A DNA stretch of 14,148 nt from Apophysomyces variabilis (Eukaryota > Mucoromycota > Mucoromycetes > Mucorales > Mucoraceae), in assembly GCA_002749535.1 (NCBI GenBank), contig MZZL01000022.1, forward strand, positions 1 to 14,148, in the 5' to 3' direction. The stretch's first letter is position 1, and each line of letters begins with the position of its first letter. The translations under genes and the position numbers were made by a program. The notes below the pieces were generated by a model. That model worked only from the letters and a program-made list of their open reading frames with translations, had not been told where the DNA came from and searched no databases. Below, piece by piece: positions 1 to 6,338 of the stretch.

Positions 1-170
1 GGCAGTTGTGTAGTGGGAAGGAGCAGAAGTGGGGACAGTTGAGAAGGATGACGTGCGGCAGTAATTGTTTGTTTGTTTTGTTTAATGCTTTGGTGTTTTT
101 TTTTTTTTACTATGAAACTACACTGATGGTACCCAAAAGTGTAGAATAGCGGAAAAAGAGCCTTAAATTG
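1..170 (-). mobile_element. LINE 5' UTR, minus-strand copy, cut by window edge
   Basis: This stretch is the reverse complement of 4837-5005. The only difference I find is a 13-base T run (96-108) against a 12-base A run (4899-4910). The matching region is the 5' UTR of the plus-strand LINE, ending 29 bases short of its ORF1 start codon, so a second copy of the same LINE probably extends leftwards out of the window on the minus strand. Identity stops at 170/4837, just where both copies meet a GGTACCTC-type motif, which marks the LINE 5' end. Whether the left copy is full length cannot be seen. An alternative is that this is a long terminal inverted repeat of the transposon in between; sequence left of base 1 would decide. 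Confidence 0.75.
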
Positions 171-215
171 GAGGTACCCTAAGGCTAGAGGTACCCTCCA
201 GAAAAGGGAATTGTA
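171..215 (+). repeat. Left GGTACC-containing inverted end of the MULE
   Basis: Two GGTACC palindromes (173-178, 190-195) are spaced 17 bp and followed by an A/G-rich stretch ending near 215. Read inwards, it aligns with the right end read inwards from about 4830: GGAGGTACCC, a short spacer, AGGTACCC, then AAAAGG and TGTAG. The match is imperfect, roughly three quarters identical by eye, with small indels. Iterated short palindromes near an end are typical of transposase-binding sites, which is an inference here. Confidence 0.5.
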
Positions 216-322
216 GAGATAGTCCTATAATAGGAAATGCTTTGTACGTCCACTAAAGTAGCTATTCGTGATACACCCTAGATATTTGCTATTCTTATTC
301 TACAATCTGTTTATTCATCGCA

Positions 323-2036
323 ATGTCTTTCCAACAAATGCAAACTTTCCCCCATTTCCCTGAAGGTGATGCTCGCCTGAGTATTCCATTTCCCCGTAAT
401 GAGGAAGGGGTTTATGATGTGAAGAACATCGACATTGGATGGAGCCTGAAACGTCAAAACGGCTATGGCTGTCCTGATGGCAGCCGTATGTTGACGAAAA
501 CGTGCTTAGGCTCGGTTCGCTGCATGAATCCCATCTGCCAGCTCCAGATGGTTGATATCAGACCAAAAACTACTGACAGATACATTAAAGCCCAATGCGA
601 AAAAGGGTGCCTTGAATGCGGGAGCCCTCTGATCCATAATACATGCAAAGCAAGAGTGCATTTCAAATTTCAGGATGATAAGTGCTACATGTACCCTGGA
701 AACGCCGCTGGAGAAGACCTTCATACTCATGAAAAATACGAAGTTAAACATCTTCATGCGGTGAACCAACAGCGGCTTGAGGAGCTGGTCGTATCCCGCC
801 CTGATATCACTCCCAAAGGGTTGGTTATCGGTCACTACCAGGGAGCATATACAACACCTGTCCGCAACATTGATTAGAGCCTACAGAACATAGACCGAAC
901 CAGATATCTTCGTAGCAAGATATTGAAGAAGCATAGACTTGGAGGTTCACAAGAATCATCCATCGAAGATCTGTATAACCTCCAGCAGGATTTTGATGGA
1001 TATTTTGCTGAATGCAGGTTGCTGGAAAGGAACACGTTAATTGCTGTGCATTTGCCTTCCGCTAATGACTTCGTGGATTTTAAGGCACATCCTGTTCTTA
1101 CAGATGTGACCTTTAGTGTCTTTAACGGCTATCATCTTTGCTCTTCCGTCATATACTCAAAAAAGCTTGGTCGTCACGTTTTGATATTTGCTGCCGTAAT
1201 TAAAAACACGCGCTCTCACACTTTCGACAGCTATTTTTCCTCCTTTTTTTCGACCTTCGGCATCAATTTTAACAACGATTTCCTTGGTATGGTCATGGAT
1301 TTTTCAACTGCCCAAATCAAAGGATTTCGCACAGCATACAGCAAGCTTACCAAGAGAAACGACGAGCTGAAGTATCTGAAAGGATGCTTCGCTCATTACA
1401 TGCGAAAAGTGGATAAAGTTGCTAAGTCGCATGATCTCGTTGCGAAGGATAAGAAAAAAACATTCAAAAGTCTATGCAGCCTGCTTTCTTTAACAGACGA
1501 CAAAGACGTGTACCGATCTGCGCGCGACCAGCTTAAGATGCAATTTCCTGAAGCCATGCAGCGATTGAAATTTTGGAGTAGAAGATCTGTGCGGAGCATG
1601 ATCTTTCGCTCAAAATCACAAATGAGTAATGAGCTTCTAGATCACCCAACAAGGACAACCAATGGTATTGAATCGTACCATAATGATTTATACCGCGTTG
1701 TTAGAAGGAAAAGAGGATTGGTTCCCAACGTCAGAGCCGTCCTCACCTATATGCAGAATAGCGAAGCAGCGTTTTGCAGTTATGCAAACGGGTTTTCACT
1801 TTATTACGGTAAAAGGGAGCCAAAGCGTAACATTACTTCAAAACGTAGACGCAATTATGACGAGCCGCAGCAACCTAATTCTAAGCGTCAAAAAACCACA
1901 AAAACATTAGAAACATCAGAAACGTTAAAAAAACCAAAAACATCAGAAAAATCAAAAATATTAAAAACAAAAACAGCCGAGGTCTCTACTCATGTTCAGA
2001 AGCATCCTTCAGACAGCATCAAACATCTTAAGACAG
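323..2036 (+). pseudogene. MULE-type transposase, exon 1, with one in-frame TAG
   Basis: One reading frame runs from the ATG at 323 to 2036 (571 codons), interrupted only by TAG at 875-877 (codon 185). The product would cut and paste the element in the nucleus. Residues about 61-136 hold a Cys/His cluster (C61, C67, C72, C92, C96, C99, C108, H113, H134, H136) resembling the WRKY/GCM1-type finger of MULE transposases. The catalytic core shows D261 (codon 1103), D326 (1298, in VMDFSTAQ), C355/H358 (GCFAHYM) and E450 (1670, in TNGIESYHNDL), the MULE D-D-CxxH-E order. Residues about 500-565 form a basic Lys/Thr/Ser-rich linker with a KRQK-type nuclear localisation candidate. Coding character continues smoothly across the TAG (RNID, stop, SLQNIDR), so a CAG or GAG to TAG change is likelier than an intron. 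The ATG is the first in frame in an AT-rich leader. Exon 1 is predicted to splice to 2154. Confidence 0.8.
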
Positions 2037-2153
2037 GTAACAGGATAAAACTTGAATAGTAAACCCATTAATATATGTCTGTTAACACTTATACTTTTGG
2101 TAATAGTTAAACCAATCAATATAATGCGCCATTGTTCGCCATCTTTGTTTTAG
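2037..2153 (+). other. Predicted phase-1 intron of the transposase-protease gene (117 bp)
   Basis: The donor is CAG|GTAACA and the acceptor TTTGTTTTAG|AAG. A TTAAC-type branch candidate lies near 2082. Exon 1 leaves after codon position 1 and exon 2 enters at position 2, so the frames match, giving a GAA codon at the junction. The exons total 1714 + 908 = 2622 nt, exactly 874 codons including the stop. The donor hexamer GTAACA is the same as in the pogo-like gene at 12839. Without splicing, exon 1 would end at 2059 and the protease-like frame would have no convincing ATG. Transcript data would be decisive. Confidence 0.7.
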
Positions 2154-3061
2154 AAGAGGAACTGGAGCCAGTTTACCTGCTTCCAGATGGCAACAAATTG
2201 GCAATGGCACTTAATCCCAATAGGGATATGTCATGCTATATTGACGCTCCTTTCGAGATGTTAATGTTGGCAGTCCTTCCGTATCTTAAAAAGGTTTCTT
2301 CCCATTTTGACAAGGAAAATATGTTCGACAACGCGCTGCACGATGCGTACGTCTTATACGCGAAAAATGATGACAACTGCCGTGTCAACGCCTCAAACAC
2401 ATTTCGGCAGTTTATATGGAACAACACGAAGTTTAAGCCCACGATGAGCGATGTTATTGAATTCGTGGAGGATCTTCTAAGTAAAACTTCCATCTCGTTC
2501 CAGTCATTATTTGCAATTCAATCCCGTAAACGGATATCATGCAACTGCACACCCTCAATACAATCACTCGAAGACGTTCATTATCAATCTATGCAATACC
2601 TCAACCCTTATGACATCAGAGAAAGAAAGAAAGGAGAGGAAATCCCCAGTGACAGATTTGCTTCCTGGTTTATGACGAAACTGCAAAATAAGAAAACTCG
2701 CAAGTGTACAAAATGTAACACCGTTGCTGCGAAATATGCTGAAATTATTGAAGTTCCACCATTCCTTATGTTATGGGACCAGTCAAACAACGTACAAAGA
2801 CCGGAAAACCTTCACCTTCCTTCACGCTTTACAATTATGGATGCCACCTATGAATTATGCGCAAGACTGTACTCCACTCAAAAAGCTGGGATCCATTTTT
2901 ATACTGATGCAATTATCCCCAACACTACCCCTCCTTTACTTGCACGTATGGACAATATGACAGGGCGAATGCAAGTCTTATTCCACTTTTACAACCGTCA
3001 ACATGAACCTTTATGTAAAAATACGAAAAACACAATTTTACTATGTTATCGAAAAGTATAA
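2154..3061 (+). CDS. USP-like cysteine protease domain, exon 2 of the MULE gene
   Basis: This frame of about 302 residues resembles the catalytic domain of ubiquitin-specific proteases (peptidase C19) and their SUMO-specific relatives, which cut isopeptide bonds to ubiquitin or SUMO. The Cys box is NPNRDMSCYIDAPFEML, with the presumed nucleophile at codon 2234 and Asn five residues before it, where USPs place the oxyanion residue. A CNC pair (about 2540) and a KCTKC pair (about 2705) could form the usual inserted zinc ribbon. The His box contains YELCARLYS then KAGIHFY (His codon 2894), followed by RMDNMTG (Asp 2951, Asn 2954) as the third catalytic residue. Splicing puts it in frame behind the transposase, giving an 873-residue fusion if the TAG at 875 is ignored. 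Similarity is by motif order only; the substrate (ubiquitin, SUMO or other) and activity are unknown. The domain itself has no stop or frameshift. Confidence 0.65.
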
Positions 3062-3087
3062 ACTTCGCGTTAAAAGTTTTATATGCA

Positions 3088-3093
3088 AATAAA
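3088..3093 (+). terminator. Polyadenylation signal AATAAA of the MULE gene
   Basis: AATAAA lies 26 bases after the TAA at 3059-3061 in AT-rich DNA, a normal position for the end of a compact fungal transcript. It supports 3061 as the true gene end. Confidence 0.45.
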
Positions 3094-3160
3094 CTATTAT
3101 GCCTAAGAACAGCTATATACTGATAGCTTGGACTGCCAACTGGGTCAGGACAGCGTAAAG

Positions 3161-3183
3161 CCCAGCCCAAATTGTCCCAGCCC
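3161..3183 (-). other. Canonical G-quadruplex motif on the minus strand
   Basis: Four CCC runs on the plus strand (3161, 3166, 3176, 3181) have loops of 2, 7 and 2 bases, fitting the G3+N1-7 rule on the minus strand. A fifth CCC follows at about 3195, and the centre carries the palindrome CCCGGG. It is a GC-rich island in an AT-rich region about 70 bp after the transposase polyadenylation signal. Confidence 0.5.
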
Positions 3184-3199
3184 GGGTTGGCCTAGCCCA

Positions 3200-4740
3200 A
3201 GTAAACGTGATCCATTTCAAGCACTATATGTACATAATAGCATGTAAAGTTCGGCACAAAAATTCTAGTATTAATATTTGTTTGAAGCTGCAGTAGAATG
3301 GCATATTTTTATACATAAAAAATCCTATCTTCTTTATTCTTGTCATTAATAAGATCTATTATAGGAAGATAACAGAACGTTTTTTTAACTTAGCCGTATT
3401 GTCAGCGCTGGTAATATATAAACGAACAGAAGGTAATTTTAAGCTGTTTGGTGAAATTAATGACGCTAAGCGAAAATAAAAGAGCATTGGAAGCAAGGAA
3501 AAAACACAGTATATTACAGAAATAACTGTAAAATTGCAAGTGATAAAAAAGCAAATAATTAATTTGCTATGTTTAAGTAAAATATTCCCACAAGTTGAGA
3601 AAACTAAAAATTGCGGCATTTATAAGGTCCCAGAAAAGGTTTATTCTAGTTACACCATGAGAACAGTGGTGAGTTTATACTGTAATTTTACCTCACGCTG
3701 GCCTCTTCTTTTTTGAACCACTGTTGATCGTAAAGATAATAGCTTTTGTCGTATCCTTTTGCTACTTTCAGAATACGCACATTCCATACTATCCATTGGT
3801 AACATGAACGCTCAATATGACTCACGCTTTATAAAAGTGTACTCCAAGTACAACTCTCTATGACTCACATCCCGTCAAGCCTACAGCAAACCAGTTAGTA
3901 TAAATATCTAAAACAGAAAAATCAATAAAGATTACTATCGTTTGTCTTTACTTTGTTGTTGTCACTTTCGTCTATCTTCCTCAGTGATCTTGCACGGTTA
4001 TATCAGATCAAGGATTGATACGATACTTTATTATTGCTCACTCCCCATTTCTTCTCTGTTTAATATCTTTTTATACCTTAGTTAGCCATAGCAAAGCCAT
4101 TTTAAAACTAATTTTTCAATGAACAACAACTTAATAAATAATGTTTTTACAATAAATCGATTCCAAAACATGATTCTTCTATAATTTTCTAAACTCTGCA
4201 GATGATCTAACTTATTTACAGTCTTTAAAGTTAGTGCGAACAAAACCAAATCTTTAGAATTAGTTTTGGACAATAATGACTTATCGAACAATAGGACTAA
4301 TGTAACATATTCAGTAGTTTTTCAATCTAATATATAGAGAAGTATTTTATTATGCAGCCAATAACCGTAATGTCGTTTTTTATTCACGGTAGTATTTTAA
4401 TGACGCTCTATATATATAGGGGAGTTGTTAAGGATAGATTATTGCCTGTAGATCAAAGGTCAAATCATCTTCAATGCTTTATATAACGCTAAAATACCGC
4501 ATATAAAGTGGAACGCATAGAAAACATATTGATGAAAATTGGTAAGTCATTATCGTTACCTATCATTAGATCAATATTATACTTTTTAAAATTAGACATT
4601 GTATGCTAGGAATCCAAAAGATAATGAACAGTTGAAGAAACAGTAAGCTAATAAAAGCTTAAATTACTTATACCGTTTCTTGTTACTTAAAGCCATTTTC
4701 TTTGTCTGCAGTAAGACTGAATAGCACTAGTTTCCTCATA
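3200..4740. other. AT-rich stretch without recognisable gene
   Basis: About 1.5 kb between the transposase gene and the right MULE end. The short open frames here (for example 3359-3619 minus and 4082-4291 minus) have AT-driven composition and no motif I recognise. The one notable spot is a promoter-like cluster at 3818-3867. It may be non-coding filler of the transposon, a decayed second gene or captured DNA. Confidence 0.6.
3818..3867 (+). promoter_or_regulatory. TATA-like box between two TGACTCA sites
   Basis: TGACTCA occurs at 3818-3824 and 3861-3867, each inside the same nine bases ATGACTCAC, with TATAAAA at 3830-3836 between them. TGACTCA is the classical bZIP (AP-1/Gcn4) site. No open frame of note follows, so this is either a relic promoter or chance. 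Confidence 0.25.
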
Positions 4741-4833
4741 TAGAGGTACCTTTAGTATCATCTTTCCTGCTATGGAGCATTTGTTACACTACATTCCTTT
4801 TATGGGGGTACCTTCAGCTATGGGTACCTCCAA
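4741..4833 (+). repeat. Inner part of the right GGTACC-containing MULE end
   Basis: GGTACC occurs at 4745, 4807 and 4823. Read inwards from 4830, the block aligns imperfectly with 171-215 (GGAGGTACCC, spacer, AGGTACCC, AAAAGG, TGTAG). The LINE insertion starts at 4834; the continuation of this end appears at 10034-10110. Confidence 0.5.
4824..4833 (+). repeat. 5' copy of LINE target-site duplication GTACCTCCAA
   Basis: GTACCTCCAA directly precedes the LINE and recurs at 10024-10033 directly after its 3' end. Ten bases is in the normal range for target-primed insertion, but the motif is itself repeated in the MULE ends, so a chance match cannot be fully excluded. Confidence 0.6.
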
Positions 4834-5033
4834 AATCAATTTAAGGCTCTTTTTCCGCTATTCTACACTTTTGGGTACCATCAGTGTAGTTTCATAGTAA
4901 AAAAAAAAAACACCAAAGCATTAAACAAAACAAACAAACAATTACTGCCGCACGTCATCCTTCTCAACTGTCCCCACTTCTGCTCCTTCCCACTACACAA
5001 CTGCCACCTTCTTTCGCTCGTATTTCACAAGCG
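4834..5033 (+). promoter_or_regulatory. LINE 5' UTR, likely internal promoter
   Basis: The roughly 200-bp leader starts near CAATTTAAGGCTC. It carries its own GGTACC (4874-4879), an A12 tract (4899-4910), a CAAA-rich stretch and then a pyrimidine-rich run before the ORF1 ATG. LINEs need a promoter inside their transcript start region; that this block is the promoter is inferred from position. Its near-exact inverted copy at 1-170 would then fire leftwards. Confidence 0.5.
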
Positions 5034-6338
5034 ATGTCGCCTGTCCAAGGCTCCAGACAACGAGTTCCTGCTCTCGCCACCGAGGAGGCTGCTCTCCTCG
5101 ACAAGGACTTTGACACCTATCGTAAACATCTTATCTGCCCTTCCTGCAATATCACTGGTAAAATTCGTCGAAATGGAACCAGCCATGCCACCCAACCACA
5201 GCCTATATTTCGCTGTAAACGACCGTGCTACAAAACTTTCAATCACCTCACTATCAGAACGTTGATAGCTGCCGTAAAGAGCAACCAACCACGCGAATCT
5301 TCGCCTGAAAATGAAATCTCAGGTTACCTATCTCAATGGAACTCACAGGACCCTCTCGATCTAAATGTGCAAACACCAAACCCAGTGCAACATATGCCAA
5401 CCTTGACCCAAACTCAACGTGAACTGCAACCACTTACCTTTGAACACCACGAAAGTCTCCCAAGCTTCATGACTCAGATCATGGAGGAATTGAACAGCCA
5501 ACGACAGAAATTGCTGGAACATGACACTATCTATGAACAGCTCCGCCAGCTTCAAAAGGAACTTGCCACTGCCCAGCGCAGAATTGCTGAATTGGAACAT
5601 ACTGAAAGACAACTTCGCGCTCAACTGGCCAATGGCACCACAACAACTACAGTAGATTCCCAATATGACACCCAATTTCCACCGCTTCCACCTACAACAC
5701 AAACGTCCTTAACCTCTCAATGGGCTCGTCCACTCCCAAAACAACGACCACAGCCCTCGCCTGAGACGCAACAGCGTCGTCAAGCAGCAGCTGCACGCGC
5801 TTTCATACCTCCCACCATTACTCATGGCTTCAAGTACCTATATCTTCCGGCCCGGGCCCGCATTCCTACAGGCCAGATGCGGGCTCGCCTACGCAAACTA
5901 GGCATTGATAATAGCCGCATTTTAGACATTCATTACCCCGACCGTCAGGTAATTGCTCTTCTAATTCATAACGACTTTGAACAGACACTCCTTGATCAAT
6001 TAAACCGCTTTGGGATCACACCATTGACGTATGATCCTCTGGACCCTGTGAATCTCCGCGACCCGAAATACAAAGATAAACCAACTATGGAACGATCCCA
6101 AATTGCTTTTGAGGTGCACTGCGACCGCATGGCCAAAGCCCTCCAGTATATCCGTCCTCCCGTTAAATACGCAGTTGCCCGAACCTTTGCTGAGAATGGT
6201 TGGATCCCAATTGAAGATCTTAAACAGCTTCTATCCAGTCGCTGGAATAACCATGCAGACGACTGTGACTTTTTCCAACTCCCTAAAGATGATGCCGACA
6301 CCTCAATGAACGACTCCTCCGACAATCTGTCTGAATGA
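5034..6338 (+). CDS. LINE ORF1 nucleic-acid-binding protein
   Basis: The 434-residue protein is intact. Residues 35-65 form a Cys4 zinc ribbon (CPSC, then CKRPC), an unusual N-terminus for an ORF1 protein and reminiscent of transposase-associated zinc ribbons. Residues about 147-198 are a Gln/Leu/Glu-rich coiled coil (heptads around ELNSQRQKLLEH and LQKELATAQRRIAELEH), probably for oligomerisation. A Thr/Pro/Gln linker follows. Residues about 265-330 (YLYLPARARIP to RFGITPL) alternate strand-like and helix-like segments as in RRM-type ORF1 domains, with a further helical C-terminus. It probably coats LINE RNA and chaperones target priming. Its stop codon overlaps the ORF2 start as ATGA (6335-6338), which suggests coupled termination and reinitiation. 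The start is the first ATG after the UTR. Confidence 0.8.
   Translation: MSPVQGSRQRVPALATEEAALLDKDFDTYRKHLICPSCNITGKIRRNGTSHATQPQPIFRCKRPCYKTFNHLTIRTLIAAVKSNQPRESSPENEISGYLSQWNSQDPLDLNVQTPNPVQHMPTLTQTQRELQPLTFEHHESLPSFMTQIMEELNSQRQKLLEHDTIYEQLRQLQKELATAQRRIAELEHTERQLRAQLANGTTTTTVDSQYDTQFPPLPPTTQTSLTSQWARPLPKQRPQPSPETQQRRQAAAARAFIPPTITHGFKYLYLPARARIPTGQMRARLRKLGIDNSRILDIHYPDRQVIALLIHNDFEQTLLDQLNRFGITPLTYDPLDPVNLRDPKYKDKPTMERSQIAFEVHCDRMAKALQYIRPPVKYAVARTFAENGWIPIEDLKQLLSSRWNNHADDCDFFQLPKDDADTSMNDSSDNLSE

Larger units (their letters stand above)
171..4833 (+). mobile_element. MULE-like DNA transposon body with transposase-protease gene
   Basis: The unit contains one transposase gene (323-3061), GGTACC-rich imperfect inverted ends (171-215 and 4741-4833) and about 1.6 kb of AT-rich DNA after the gene. 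The family call rests on the transposase: a Cys/His finger followed by a D-D-(CxxH)-E core, as in Mutator-like elements. Both visible ends are interrupted by LINE 5' ends. The outer part of the right end seems to continue at 10034-10110, beyond the inserted LINE, and the outer left end would lie outside the window. No target-site duplication of the MULE itself can therefore be scored. The nonsense codon in the transposase suggests this copy is not autonomous unless the stop is read through. Confidence 0.6.

Noticed and set aside
824..877. A 54-bp phase-0 intron (GT at 824, AG at 877) that would remove the TAG in the transposase
   Set aside because: The donor GTTATC is poor, and the removed segment (IGHYQGAYTTPVRN) reads like genuine coding sequence continuing into SLQNIDR. 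A nonsense mutation is simpler.
2132..3061. The protease-like frame as a separate gene starting at 2132
   Set aside because: The only starts there are non-ATG, and a good splice acceptor at 2152-2153 restores the frame with exon 1, so it is treated as exon 2.
3359..4291. Minus-strand frames at 3359-3619 and 4082-4291 as MULE accessory genes
   Set aside because: Hydrophobic and Leu/Ile/Phe/Lys-rich composition typical of AT-rich DNA, with no motif or initiation context.
1..5005. The long inverted repeat as simply the MULE's terminal inverted repeats
   Set aside because: The right arm is the leader of an intact LINE ORF1, and similarity drops sharply at the GGTACC boundary while weaker inverted similarity continues inside. 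Two different repeats are layered. Not fully excluded without sequence left of base 1.
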